Assembly: GCF_001424105.1 (NCBI RefSeq)
Contig: NZ_LMQH01000011.1
Location: forward strand, 1,397,502 to 1,461,501
Length of the DNA: 64,000 nucleotides
From: Chryseobacterium sp. Leaf394
GTDB taxonomy: Bacteria > Bacteroidota > Bacteroidia > Flavobacteriales > Weeksellaceae
Reading direction: 5' to 3'
Below the pieces are notes generated by a model, which searched no databases, had not been told where the DNA came from, and worked only from the letters and a program-made list of their open reading frames with translations. Of this stretch, positions 17,182 to 26,724 are shown in pieces. The position numbers were made by a program, and so were the translations under genes. Numbering within the stretch: the stretch's first letter is position 1; each line of letters starts with the position of its first letter.

Positions 17182-17586
17182 CTACTTAAGTATGATCTGA
17201 TAGTATCCATTGGAATCTTTTACATCGATGGCAATTCCTGTGAAAGTGAGTTTATTGATCTGAAAACCGTCACACCCACCTTTGAACTCTGATGACTCGA
17301 TAGAGAAATTGAAAGTTCTGACGGGGGAATAAAACGTGTAATTTTTTGTACCATTGTACGCTCCCACATTTTCAAGAACGATTTTGTCGTCATCGGTTTT
17401 GGCAGTCTTCACACCAACCTGGTTTTCGTCGCTTATGGAATAGGGGTTTAAAGTCCCGTTTGTTATAAGATTTTCTCCGTCTGCATTTACAAATTCGAAG
17501 ACAATCGGAAGGGGAGCATTGTAGCATTCTTCACCGCAGGAAGTCAACATAAATGTGACCAGAAGAAAAAAAAATAGTTTTTTCAT
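17182..17586 (-). CDS. Hypothetical lipoprotein, 134 aa
   Basis: The N-terminus MKKLFFFLLVTFMLTSCGEE is a lipoprotein signal peptide with the lipobox LTSC, so the mature protein starts at Cys17 and is lipid-anchored. The rest is a small beta-rich domain that I do not recognise; FEFVNADGENLITNGTLNP near 31 and KLTFTGIAIDVKDSNGYYQ near the end are typical of small Bacteroidota surface lipoproteins. Two cysteines besides the lipid anchor (near 22 and 104) might pair. It is a lone gene with its own terminator. An upstream TATCTTTA on the minus strand may be its -7 box. Confidence 0.75.
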   Translation of the reverse strand: MKKLFFFLLVTFMLTSCGEECYNAPLPIVFEFVNADGENLITNGTLNPYSISDENQVGVKTAKTDDDKIVLENVGAYNGTKNYTFYSPVRTFNFSIESSEFKGGCDGFQINKLTFTGIAIDVKDSNGYYQIILK

Positions 17587-17769
17587 ATCGTTACATTAAT
17601 CCAGTTATGTAAAGATAATCATAATTTGTTTACATGCCTTTAAAAAGATATTTTACATCCGGAAGATCAATTTTTATGTTTAAATTAAAAGTATTTTCTC
17701 TTTAGAAAGTCTTTATTAAACATACGAGGATAAATAAATCTGTGTTAAACCTCAGCAAAATGTATTGCT

Positions 17770-17798
17770 TTGAAAGAAAAACGATTTACTTATATTTG
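17770..17798 (+). promoter_or_regulatory. Promoter of PIG-L deacetylase operon
   Basis: TTG (17770-17772) is followed after 18 bp by TATATTTG (17791-17798), a full match to TAnnTTTG. The expected start near 17804 leaves a 13-base leader to the ATG at 17817. Confidence 0.65.
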
Positions 17799-17816
17799 CC
17801 CGCAAAGCAAATCAAA

Positions 17817-20321
17817 ATGTTCAACAAAGCAATTACTGTATTCATCCTTGGCTTTTATTCGGTATTTTGTTCGGCCCAACAGGTTCGACCTTCAAAATCA
17901 TCTGAAATTTACCGCGACCTCAAAACTCTCAAAAATATTCCTAAAGTTTTATATCTGGCAGCTCACCCCGATGATGAAAATACTGGATTACTCTCTTGGC
18001 TGATTAACGAGCAAAATGTGGAAACGGGTTACCTATCGTTAACAAGAGGTGATGGCGGTCAGAATTTATTGGGAACAGAACAGGGAGCTGCTTTGGGTTT
18101 GATCAGAACGCATGAACTTTTAGAAGCAAGAAAGTTAGATGGCGCCCAACAGTTTTTTACTCGCGCGATTGATTTTGGATTTTCTAAAAATACGGCCGAT
18201 ACTTTTAAACAGTGGAATGAGGACACAATTATTGCTGATGTCGTTTGGGTCATCCGTAAATTCCATCCTGATGTGATCATCTGTCGTTTTCCGCCAACTG
18301 CAGCGGCTGGTCACGGACAACATGCGGCTTCGGCTGTGGTTGCTGAAAAAGCTTTTAAACTGGCAGGCGATAAAAACGCTTTCCCTAATCAATTAAAATA
18401 TGTGAACGTATGGCAACCAAAACGTGTGTTGTGGAATACTTTCCGATTCGGGTCTAACAATACCACTGCCGAAAATCAACTGAAAATTACCGTTGGGCAA
18501 TACGATGCGCAGTTGGGAATGGGCTATGGTGAACTGGCAGGATTAAGCAGAAGTCTGCATAAAAGTCAGGGTGCAGGAACGCAGTCTGTAGCCGGAATCA
18601 AAACTGAATATTTCAGTCACGTTGCCGGTGATCCTGCAGAATCAACCCTTTTCGATGGAGTAACAAAAACCTGGACTTCACAGGGAAGCAGCGATATTGA
18701 AGAATCATTAAATAAAATCATTTCTGCTTTCAATTTCAATCAACCTGATCTGAGTTTGCCCGCTTTGCTTGCGTTACGAAAAAAGGTCATGACGCTAAAG
18801 GATTCAGACCTCAAAAAGGATAAAGTAAAATCTCTTGACCAAATTATTTTAAGCTGTGCCGGATTTATGGGTGAGGTCGTGACCAATCAGGCTGAAGCTG
18901 TGGCCGGAGATCAGTATAATTTTAGATTAAATTTAATTTCAAGAGCTGAAAATCCTGTTGTTTTGGAAAATGTAGAATGGTTGAATCAGTCAGAAAGCTT
19001 TACCAGGAAACTGTCAAAAGATTCTTTAATCACCATCGAATATAAAATTCAGATTCCTGCTGATGTAGCACTTACTGAGCCTTATTGGTTGGCAAAACCT
19101 GCCACGGACGCAGCCACTTTTTCTGTTCCGAATGAAACTTTAATTGGTTTGCCGGAAGCAGAATCTCAGCTGAATGTTTTGCTTGATTTAAAAATCGGTA
19201 CAGAAAAGTTTCAGGTGAGACTTCCATTGTCTTTCAAAAAATTAGATCCGGTGCGGGGTGATGTGGTGGAGGCCTTGCGTATTATTCCTGCCTTAGAACT
19301 GAAATTTGCTCAGCCGTTATATTTAATTAAGGAAAATGAAGATTTGAATTTAAGCTTAAATTTTAAGGTTAATTCAAATAAACAGTTCAATAATGGAAAA
19401 GTCAATCTAATGTTTAACGGAGAACGGTTAGGTGGCGGGGACTTAAAATCAATCAATGGTAAAGAATTTACAGTTGATTATGTTGTTCCGAAAACCAAGC
19501 TTGCCTTAATCAGTTCGAACCGTTTGCAATTGGATGCCAATTTTGTTGCAGATGGAGTAAATTACAATAAAAAACAGGTATTAATTCAATATCCGCATTT
19601 ATCTTCTCTTCAATATTTTGCGCCTGCAACAGTTGCTGTAATGAAAGGTGATATTCAGGTGAAGGTTAAAAAAGTAGGCTATGTAGATGGTGCAGGCGAT
19701 TTCATTCCTGAGTTTCTGCGCATTGCCGGTATTCAGGTAGATGTCCTGAAAGATGCAGATTTCTATGGGAATCCGGATCTATCTGGCGGAAACGGAAGTC
19801 TCAGCAAGCTTTCGCAATACGATGCGATTGTATTGGGAGTTCGTGCCAATAACACGGAGAAAAAACTGGGGCGCTGGATGCCGTTTTTATGGTCTTATGT
19901 TAAAGCCGGTGGTAATCTAGTGATGCAGTACAATACCAATCAGGATACAACAGTTGACCAATTGGGAATGTATAACTTCAGCATTGCCAATAAGCGGGTT
20001 ACGGAAGAAAACGCTACAGTTAAGTTTTTAAATCCAAATCATAAATTACTGAATTATCCGAACAAGATTTCAGCGGAAGATTTTAATGGTTGGGTACAGG
20101 AGCGTGGTGCTTATTTCCCTGTTCAATGGGATTCGGCGTATGAACCGCTTTTTGAAATGCATGACACCGATGAAGAGCCTTTGCAGGGATCAACTTTATA
20201 TGCCAAATACGGAAAGGGGAATTTTATTTACACGCCGCTGGCATTTTTCAGACAGCTGCCTGCCGGAAATGTGGGCGCTGCACGTTTATTTTTAAACTTT
20301 TTATCTGCACAGAAAAACTGA
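17817..20321 (+). CDS. Exported PIG-L family deacetylase (LmbE-like), long form
   Basis: The 834-residue protein has a signal peptide (MFNKAITVFILGFYSVFCSA) and then a PIG-L/LmbE deacetylase domain (about 35-260). The zinc motif is AAHPDDENTGLL near residues 46-57 and the third ligand is in GHGQHAASA near 165. These enzymes remove N-acetyl groups from sugar conjugates. The remaining 550 residues form beta-sandwich-like regions and, near 610-790, a part resembling a glutamine-amidotransferase-like fold (YDAIVLGVRANN, GGNLVMQYNTN). I start at 17817 rather than 17742 because the promoter lies between them. The stop codon overlaps the next start as TGATG, so translation of the following membrane peptide is probably coupled. 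Confidence 0.85.
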   Translation: MFNKAITVFILGFYSVFCSAQQVRPSKSSEIYRDLKTLKNIPKVLYLAAHPDDENTGLLSWLINEQNVETGYLSLTRGDGGQNLLGTEQGAALGLIRTHELLEARKLDGAQQFFTRAIDFGFSKNTADTFKQWNEDTIIADVVWVIRKFHPDVIICRFPPTAAAGHGQHAASAVVAEKAFKLAGDKNAFPNQLKYVNVWQPKRVLWNTFRFGSNNTTAENQLKITVGQYDAQLGMGYGELAGLSRSLHKSQGAGTQSVAGIKTEYFSHVAGDPAESTLFDGVTKTWTSQGSSDIEESLNKIISAFNFNQPDLSLPALLALRKKVMTLKDSDLKKDKVKSLDQIILSCAGFMGEVVTNQAEAVAGDQYNFRLNLISRAENPVVLENVEWLNQSESFTRKLSKDSLITIEYKIQIPADVALTEPYWLAKPATDAATFSVPNETLIGLPEAESQLNVLLDLKIGTEKFQVRLPLSFKKLDPVRGDVVEALRIIPALELKFAQPLYLIKENEDLNLSLNFKVNSNKQFNNGKVNLMFNGERLGGGDLKSINGKEFTVDYVVPKTKLALISSNRLQLDANFVADGVNYNKKQVLIQYPHLSSLQYFAPATVAVMKGDIQVKVKKVGYVDGAGDFIPEFLRIAGIQVDVLKDADFYGNPDLSGGNGSLSKLSQYDAIVLGVRANNTEKKLGRWMPFLWSYVKAGGNLVMQYNTNQDTTVDQLGMYNFSIANKRVTEENATVKFLNPNHKLLNYPNKISAEDFNGWVQERGAYFPVQWDSAYEPLFEMHDTDEEPLQGSTLYAKYGKGNFIYTPLAFFRQLPAGNVGAARLFLNFLSAQKN

Positions 20322-20425
20322 TGAGCAATCAATTTAAAAACTGGAACACCTGGTACATATTACTGGCTGCCGCACTGGCAGTTCAAATCATATTTTATTA
20401 TCTGTTTACTAAATTCTGGGCATGA
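20321..20425 (+). CDS. 34-aa single-span membrane peptide between deacetylase and symporter
   Basis: This reading frame codes for MSNQFKNWNTWYILLAAALA, followed by VQIIFYYLFTKFWA: a short polar N-terminus, one hydrophobic helix of about 20 residues, and a Lys/Trp end. Its ATG overlaps the deacetylase stop (TGATG) and its stop overlaps the symporter start (ATGA), so all three should be translated in a coupled way. Such an arrangement is strong evidence that the peptide is made. A role as a small accessory subunit of the symporter, as known for other sodium:solute symporters with a small partner, is inference. No family is recognised. Confidence 0.7.
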   Translation: MSNQFKNWNTWYILLAAALAVQIIFYYLFTKFWA

Positions 20426-22113
20426 GTACTATAGATTGGACAGTTCTTATTTTTACACTGGTTGCAGTGGTGGTTTACGGCGTATGGATTGGTCGTGGCC
20501 AAAAAAGCAACGAATCCTACCTGAAAGCAGATAACAAAATGCCCTGGTACATCGTGCTTTTGGGCATTATGGCTACTCAGGCAAGCGCGATTACATTTCT
20601 CTCCGCCCCGGGACAGGCCTATACAGACGGAATGCGTTTCGTTCAGTATTATTTCGGTTTGCCTCTGGCGATGATTGTGATTTGCATTACTTTCATCCCA
20701 ATTTTTCAGCGTCTAAATGTTTACACGGCTTATGAATATCTTGAGAACCGTTTTGATAAAAAAACAAGAGTTCTTACTTCTTTGCTTTTTCTCTTTTCAA
20801 GAGGTTTGTCAACGGGAATCAGCATTTATGCTCCGAGTATCATTTTATCAAGCGTTTTAAACTGGGATATTTATTTAACCAATGTTTTAACGGGTGGAAT
20901 TCTGTTGATTTACACTTATGTTGGCGGTGCAAAAGCAATCGCTCACACGCAAAAATTACAGTTTCTCATTATACTGGGTACGATGGCATTTGCAGGTTAT
21001 TTACTTATTCAAAATATGCCGAATGGAATTGGTTTTAAGGATGCCCTTTATCTGGCAGGGAAATCCGGAAAGCTCAACGTCATCACCACAGAATTTGACT
21101 GGAAGGATAAATACAATATCTGGAGCGGATTGATTGGCGGTTTTTTTCTTGCACTTTCCTATTTCGGTACAGACCAAAGTCAGGTTGGGAGGTACATCAC
21201 TGCGAAAGACAATACCAACGCAAAAATGGGCTTACTATTGAATGGATTGGTTAAAATTCCGATGCAGTTTGCTATTCTGTTGATTGGTGCTTTGCTCTTC
21301 GCATTCTTTTCCCTGAAACCGGCTCCGGTTTATTTTAATGAAAGGTCTTATCAGCATTTAAAAGAAACAAAACCTGAACAGGCTTCGGTTTTTGAAAAAG
21401 AACATCAGGATTTACAGGCAAAATTTAATTTAGAATCGAAGGAAATTTTAAAATTAAAAGAAAACAACTCTCCTCAGCTTAACAAAAAAATTCAGGATTT
21501 TAAAAAAACTCAAACCCAGGTGAAAGATTTGCATGGAAGGGTAGAAGAAGCTATTAATAATTCAAATTTTAATGCCGAGAAAACGGATACCAATTACATA
21601 TTCCTTTATTTTGTAAAGAACACTTTGCCTGTAGGAATGATCGGATTACTGTTTGCCGTCATTTTTCTGGCCAGCTGGGGTTCAATTTCCGCAGCGCTGA
21701 ATTCGCTGGCCGCCTGCTCATTAAAAGATGTTCATTTAATATTTAAAAAAGAAATTCCGGATGATGCAACTGAATTGAAGTACAGTCGATTACATACCTT
21801 AGCGTGGGGAATATTCTCGATCGGTGTCGCGATGTTTGCCACTCAGATGGGTTCACTGATTGAAGCTGTGAATGTTTTGGGATCTCTTTTCTACGGTCCG
21901 ATTTTGGGGATTTTTCTGGTTGCATTTTACTTTAAAAAAATTAAAGGTTCGAACGTTTTTATCTCGGCGATTCTGTCAGAAATTACAGTGATTACCATTT
22001 ACAATTTCGATATTGTTTCTTTCCTTTGGCTCAACGTTATCGGAGCAGCGGCAGTGATTATATTTTCTGCAATAGGATTGATTTTTTATAAACCGAAAGC
22101 AGTACCTTCGTAA
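20422..22113 (+). CDS. Sodium:solute symporter (SSS family)
   Basis: The 563-residue transporter has about 13 membrane helices and the SSS hallmarks: an N-terminal YGVWIGRGQKSNESYLKADN, GIMATQASAITFLSAPGQAY near 50-70, and SYFGTDQSQVGRY near 248. Residues about 300-390 are a long charged cytoplasmic insert with coiled-coil character (KEHQDLQAKF, KLKENNSPQLNKKIQDFKK) between membrane helices. The gene overlaps the 34-aa peptide by 4 bp and is in one operon with the exported deacetylase, which suggests uptake of a product of that enzyme, for instance a deacetylated amino sugar. The substrate is not shown by the sequence. Confidence 0.9.
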   Translation: MSTIDWTVLIFTLVAVVVYGVWIGRGQKSNESYLKADNKMPWYIVLLGIMATQASAITFLSAPGQAYTDGMRFVQYYFGLPLAMIVICITFIPIFQRLNVYTAYEYLENRFDKKTRVLTSLLFLFSRGLSTGISIYAPSIILSSVLNWDIYLTNVLTGGILLIYTYVGGAKAIAHTQKLQFLIILGTMAFAGYLLIQNMPNGIGFKDALYLAGKSGKLNVITTEFDWKDKYNIWSGLIGGFFLALSYFGTDQSQVGRYITAKDNTNAKMGLLLNGLVKIPMQFAILLIGALLFAFFSLKPAPVYFNERSYQHLKETKPEQASVFEKEHQDLQAKFNLESKEILKLKENNSPQLNKKIQDFKKTQTQVKDLHGRVEEAINNSNFNAEKTDTNYIFLYFVKNTLPVGMIGLLFAVIFLASWGSISAALNSLAACSLKDVHLIFKKEIPDDATELKYSRLHTLAWGIFSIGVAMFATQMGSLIEAVNVLGSLFYGPILGIFLVAFYFKKIKGSNVFISAILSEITVITIYNFDIVSFLWLNVIGAAAVIIFSAIGLIFYKPKAVPS

Positions 22114-22145
22114 AAGAATAAACAAATAAAAATATTAAGAAAGCA

Positions 22146-22655
22146 ATGATTAAATCTGCTACCATGGTTTTAGCTGCAATGACGATTTCAGTCAATGCAT
22201 TTGCTCAGGAAACTAAAAAGCCCGCCAGCCCGCCAATGACGGCTACCGGAAAAGTTAAAGATGCCAATATTACAATTGCCTATAACAGTCCGTCTGTGAA
22301 AGGGCGTACAATCTGGGGTGATTTGGTACCTTATGATAAAGTTTGGCGTGCGGGAGCAAATGATGCCACCACTTTCGAAACCAGTAAAGATATTACTGTT
22401 CAGGGTAAAAAACTTCCTGCCGGTAAATACAGTTTTTTCTTGGTTCCAAAAGCATCCGGAACATGGACTGCGGTTTTCAACAAAGAGTCAAAACAGTGGG
22501 GCGCTTACAAATACGAAGAATCTAAAGATGCTTTGCGTGTAGATGTTAAAACAAAAGCTCTAAAAACAGCACAGGAATCTTTGGTTTATAAAGTTAACAG
22601 CAATGGATTCACAATGGATTGGGATAAAATCTCGGTTCCGGTTGAAATAAAATAA
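22146..22655 (+). CDS. DUF2911 secreted protein
   Basis: This is a 169-residue exported protein with a signal peptide ending near ISVNAFA, then QETKKPASP. The mature part is a DUF2911 domain, common and uncharacterised in Bacteroidota. Segments typical of it are [52 protein letters not shown] and [17 protein letters not shown]. It lies 32 bp after the symporter and just before a strong terminator, so it is probably the last gene of the deacetylase-symporter operon. Confidence 0.85.
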   Translation: MIKSATMVLAAMTISVNAFAQETKKPASPPMTATGKVKDANITIAYNSPSVKGRTIWGDLVPYDKVWRAGANDATTFETSKDITVQGKKLPAGKYSFFLVPKASGTWTAVFNKESKQWGAYKYEESKDALRVDVKTKALKTAQESLVYKVNSNGFTMDWDKISVPVEIK

Positions 22656-22674
22656 TTCTTAGTTTAAGAAATTT

Positions 22675-22702
22675 AAATCCCGTTGATGCGGGATTTTTTT
22701 TG
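22675..22702 (+). terminator. Terminator of the PIG-L/SSS/DUF2911 operon
   Basis: The stem AAATCCCG/CGGGATTT has a 6-base loop and a run of eight T. Confidence 0.9.
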
Positions 22703-22878
22703 TTTAAAAATCAAAATAGAATTCATTTTGATTGTCTTTAAATTTAAATGCCTAAACTGAAAGTAAATTTAGATTTTGTGAAAAGAAAATAGAATCAGAC
22801 AGTTTCCAACTTATAAGTAAAAAGCAGTTTACCGCTCAAAAAAGGTTCTGAATTTGTTATCATTAAAAAAAAACTGCT

Positions 22879-24267
22879 ATGAAAACAGGATTGGTTTGGT
22901 TTAAAAATGATTTAAGACTTCATGACAACGAAGCCTTGACAAAGGCGGTTCAGGAATGTGATGAACTGATTTTCTGTTATGCTTTAGAAAAAAGCAATTT
23001 TCAAAAACTGGATTTAGGATTTAAAAAATCGGATATCAACCGTTTCAAATTTATCGAACAGTCCGTGGTGGATCTAAAGAAAAATTTGGAAAAAGTGGGT
23101 GGACATTTGATTATAGGTTCAGATTCCGCTGCAGAGCTTTTACCTGAATTGGTAAAGAAATATGATATTACAGATGTTTATGCGGAGGAAGAATATGCGA
23201 GCGAAGAACTCAATCTGATTAAAGATATTCAGGACATTTTGCCTAAAGTTAAATTTCATTTTTATTGGGGAAAAACGCTGTATCATAAAGACGATATTCC
23301 TTTTACAATTTCAAAAATTCCTCTGTCAAGTAAAGCATATCGAATTCCTGCAGCAAATGAATCGGAGCCCAGAGAAGTTATTAAAGCACCGACCAAATTG
23401 AAAAGCGTGAAAAAAGTGAAAAGCACAAAATTCCCATTCTGTACAAAGTTTGATTTTACCAAAAAAGAATATGATGCCGCAAAACCTCTTTTGGAAGGCG
23501 GAGAAACCCAAGCATTGAAAAGACTTCAGTATTATACTTTTAAATCTGAACTTTTAACGGGCTACCGATGGAGCAGAAACCAGTCACAGGGATTGGATTA
23601 CAGTTCGAAATTTTCTCCCTACCTTGCTTTAGGCTGTATTTCTCCACGAGAAATTTTTGAAAAGGTAAAAAAATACGAAGAGAAAGTGAAAAAAAATCAA
23701 AGCACCTGGTGGATCGTTTTTGAGTTGGTGTGGCGGGACTATTTTACCTTCAAAGGAATGAAATTCGGCGATAAAATTTTTAAAACGAAAGGTTATAAAA
23801 ATAAAAAAATCCCGTTTGAGAATAATAAGAAAAATTTCAAGCGCTGGTGTGATGGCAAAACTGGAATTCCGTTTGTGGACGCGCACATGCGCCAGTTAAA
23901 CGAGACAGGCTACATGAGTAACCGTGGCCGTGTGAACTGTGCCAGCTATTTTGTTCACGACCTGAATATCGACTGGACCTGGGGAGCCGCATATTTTGAA
24001 AGTAAACTGATCGACTATGACGTGACTTCAAACTGGATGAACTGGCACATGCAGGCATTTGAAATTTACTATACGAATCCCATCCATCAGTCAAATAAGT
24101 ATAAAGCGCAGGATTTTATTCGGGAGTGGATTCCGGAATTAAAAGACAAAAATAACATTGAAGTTCTGATTCCGTGGGAATTTGATATTCCGGATTATCC
24201 CAAACCGATTGAAATCTTTCCGAAGTGGGAGAGAGCGATAAATTTGATTAAAAAACTTAAAGTTTAA
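22879..24267 (+). CDS. Cryptochrome DASH
   Basis: This 462-residue flavoprotein of the photolyase/cryptochrome family has an N-terminal alpha/beta antenna-binding domain (TGLVWFKNDLRLHDNEAL) and a C-terminal FAD-binding helical domain. DASH-type marks are TGYRWSRNQSQGLDYSSKFS, ALGCISPREIFEKV, FELVWRDYFTFKG, GIPFVDAHMRQLNETGYMSN, NWMNWHMQAFE and the late PIHQSNKYKAQDFIREW. DASH proteins repair cyclobutane dimers in single-stranded DNA or loops using blue light and may signal. It is a single gene. It is one of two blue-light receptors in the window, with the LOV kinase at 6237. Confidence 0.93.
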   Translation: MKTGLVWFKNDLRLHDNEALTKAVQECDELIFCYALEKSNFQKLDLGFKKSDINRFKFIEQSVVDLKKNLEKVGGHLIIGSDSAAELLPELVKKYDITDVYAEEEYASEELNLIKDIQDILPKVKFHFYWGKTLYHKDDIPFTISKIPLSSKAYRIPAANESEPREVIKAPTKLKSVKKVKSTKFPFCTKFDFTKKEYDAAKPLLEGGETQALKRLQYYTFKSELLTGYRWSRNQSQGLDYSSKFSPYLALGCISPREIFEKVKKYEEKVKKNQSTWWIVFELVWRDYFTFKGMKFGDKIFKTKGYKNKKIPFENNKKNFKRWCDGKTGIPFVDAHMRQLNETGYMSNRGRVNCASYFVHDLNIDWTWGAAYFESKLIDYDVTSNWMNWHMQAFEIYYTNPIHQSNKYKAQDFIREWIPELKDKNNIEVLIPWEFDIPDYPKPIEIFPKWERAINLIKKLKV

Positions 24268-24453
24268 ATCTTAGATGCAACTTTTTATTTACGTTAAATG
24301 TACGGATTTGCACTTATCAGGAAGATAAAATACAGATCATAAATAACAGAGAAGCACTGTTTAATCTTGAAATAAATCTTAGCGAAAACCTGTCTGTGTT
24401 GAATTCACCATACTATTCGCAGTTATGAATTTAGATTGATGCACTTAAAAAAT

Positions 24454-25134
24454 CTAAGTCAAACGCAACACATTACTAGCTTTTACCCATTCAGATTTTT
24501 CACACCGCTTGCATCTGTTTTTGCCTTTGTCAAGAAAAAGTGAATGTCCACAATACGTGCATGCGTAGTGATCTGAATACTCTATGACCTGCAACTTTTC
24601 TTTATAGACGTGAGGTAAAATAGGAAGTCCGTATATGACCTCATCATCACTGAAATAATAGAAGCTGATGTTGCCGGTAGTTTCCAGAATAGCAGTTTTT
24701 ACCTGACCAACATGCTCTATGGATTCCTGTCTCATTTCAGAAAAAAATTCATCTTTGGCAAAAGTGTGATCTTTTTTTACGCCCAAAACAAATTCGCCAT
24801 TTTCAATAACGTATAGCGGTTCACCTTCGATAATGTTTTCAAATTTTTCACTTTTGGTGGCAAGGTATGTGATAAGTCGATAGAGAAGAATAATCGCAAC
24901 AAAAACAATAACGGACGCGAGAATAGAAGATTCTTTATTAAACATAGGATCTCCTGCGGCAGAGCCTAAAGCAATGATAATTGCCACCTCGAAAAGCGAA
25001 AGCTGGCGGACTCCTTTTTTGCCAGAAAGCCTCAGTATAAGCAGAACCATACTGAACATTATCAATGTACGTACTGTAATTTCAATGGCAAAGCTGAAAT
25101 CGAGATCACCGATAAAAATTTTATTCCAATCCAA
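24454..25134 (-). CDS. DUF421/YetF family membrane protein with C-terminal zinc ribbon
   Basis: The 226-residue protein has three N-terminal membrane helices (about 15-90). The YetF (DUF421) module follows, with SLFEVAIIIALGSAAGDPM near 46, GEPLYVIENGEFV near 104 and the FSEMRQESIEHVGQVKTAI segment near 130. The function of the family is unknown. The last 40 residues carry CTYCGHSLFLDKGKNRCKRC (about 190-210), two CxxC pairs that form a zinc-ribbon-like module. That is not the usual end of YetF proteins as I know them. It is a single gene on the minus strand. Confidence 0.85.
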   Translation of the reverse strand: MDWNKIFIGDLDFSFAIEITVRTLIMFSMVLLILRLSGKKGVRQLSLFEVAIIIALGSAAGDPMFNKESSILASVIVFVAIILLYRLITYLATKSEKFENIIEGEPLYVIENGEFVLGVKKDHTFAKDEFFSEMRQESIEHVGQVKTAILETTGNISFYYFSDDEVIYGLPILPHVYKEKLQVIEYSDHYACTYCGHSLFLDKGKNRCKRCEKSEWVKASNVLRLT

Positions 25135-25359
25135 AATGCTGTGATTTAATTTTAAATAAAAAAGCCTGAAAACAAAGTTGTGGCTTTGATGTGCAAACCA
25201 TTACAAAATTCCCGCCACCAACGAATTATGTTTACATCTGTGGTATATGTATTTAATTAAAATCTAAAAAAGCTTTAATCAACCTGTCATTTTTTAAGAA
25301 AAATAACTCTGAATAGAAATAAAATGAAGAAGCTTAAACAGGAAGGTACAGCAGTTGAC

Positions 25360-26499
25360 TTACCCGAATGTTTTGCATATCTCATCAACTAAAAGCCTGA
25401 CCTGCATTGGCCGTTTCTTATCGTCCACATCTAAACTGTTGTTCAGTCCGGTCTTTACAATAACCATGTTTTTGTCAGGAATCATGATGATGAACTGACC
25501 TAAGAATCCGTAGAAAAAATAATGAGGAATGCTGTGATTTTCGTTAATCCAAAGGTTAAAGCCGAAAGCTGTATTTTCTTTGGTTGGTGTGATGAGTTTT
25601 CTGCAAAATTCTTCAGAAAGAATCTGCTTTCCGTTCCATTCTCCGTTTTGCATCAGCAGCTGACCGATCTTTGCGAAATCTCTTGCTGTAGCGTGAATAC
25701 AGCAAAAGGCTTTTTCAACTCCTTTGTCATCTGTGCTCCATTTTGCTGAATATTCCATTTCCAGAGGTATCCAAAGCTTTTCTGAAAGATAAGCAGAGAG
25801 ATCACGACCTGTAATTTTTCTTAAAATCAATCCTAATAATTGTGCACAAACACTCTGATATTCATACTTTACACCTGGCATTTCTTTCAGACCGACATTA
25901 AGCGTCTGCGAAGCAAGATCGCCAACAAAATATTGTTTTGAATTTTCCGCGAATGGATGTTTGTACTCTTCGTCCCATTCAAATGCGCCCTGCATCGTCA
26001 TTAGATGACGGACTGTAAGAAATTTTCCATACTCACAATCGGCATACTCCGGAAACGCTGAAGAAACCAGCTGATATTCTGAATCGAGCAAACCATCATC
26101 TATTGCAAAACCCACAAGAAGCGAAAGCATTCCCTTTGCCATAGAAAATGAATTCAAAAGTGAATCAGAATGGTGATCTTTCCAGTACTGCTCATGAATA
26201 AGTTTGCTGTTACGGATAACCACAAGTGAAGAAGCTCCTGTTTTCTTTAAATCCTTTAAAACAGTTTCAGAAAGAATACGTTGATTATAAGAAATGTCTT
26301 TTTGCCAGGGTTTTTGATTTTGTGTAAAAACTTCGTGGGACGGAAACTTTTCTTCATCATCCGTTGAGGGAGTGAGCGCACCTTTCTTTAAGTTTTTACC
26401 TATGGCCTTAAACAGATACCCAAATCCTGTGAGATAAATCAAAGCACCAACAGAACCGCCGACAAGAAATCCGATCCAAACTTTTTTCATTCCCTGCAA
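25360..26499 (-). CDS. Membrane-anchored class C beta-lactamase-like serine hydrolase
   Basis: The 379-residue protein has an N-terminal anchor (WIGFLVGGSVGALIYLTGFGYLF). The beta-lactamase/penicillin-binding-protein domain that follows belongs to the class C/esterase group. The catalytic Ser-x-x-Lys is SMAK near residue 118; YQS near 218 occupies the second-motif position and KTG (MVIVKTG) near 352 is the third motif. It may be an esterase, a peptidase acting on cell-wall peptides, or a hydrolase of unknown substrate. There is no sign of antibiotic specificity. It is a lone gene. Confidence 0.85.
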   Translation of the reverse strand: MQGMKKVWIGFLVGGSVGALIYLTGFGYLFKAIGKNLKKGALTPSTDDEEKFPSHEVFTQNQKPWQKDISYNQRILSETVLKDLKKTGASSLVVIRNSKLIHEQYWKDHHSDSLLNSFSMAKGMLSLLVGFAIDDGLLDSEYQLVSSAFPEYADCEYGKFLTVRHLMTMQGAFEWDEEYKHPFAENSKQYFVGDLASQTLNVGLKEMPGVKYEYQSVCAQLLGLILRKITGRDLSAYLSEKLWIPLEMEYSAKWSTDDKGVEKAFCCIHATARDFAKIGQLLMQNGEWNGKQILSEEFCRKLITPTKENTAFGFNLWINENHSIPHYFFYGFLGQFIIMIPDKNMVIVKTGLNNSLDVDDKKRPMQVRLLVDEICKTFG

Positions 26500-26637
26500 A
26501 ATAATTTTACTGTTTTATATGAAACGGTATTCAATAACTGAGCCTTTAATTAAATATTAGAAACATTTATCCTTTTGAGTAGTTTCCTTCATAATTCTGC
26601 ATCGTCTTTCTGTTTCAGGAAATTTATTTTTATTAAA

Positions 26638-26667
26638 AAAAGGTTCAGCCGTTAAGCCAAACCTTTT
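26638..26667 (-). terminator. Terminator of the DUF4142 gene
   Basis: A 12-bp stem with two G-U pairs (minus strand AAAAGGTTTGGC with GCTGAACCTTTT) is followed by a T-run. Confidence 0.8.
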
Positions 26668-26724
26668 GTGTATTAAATTAATATCTAACTGGCTGCCGAA
26701 TGTTTCAGCAGAAACCGATTATGA

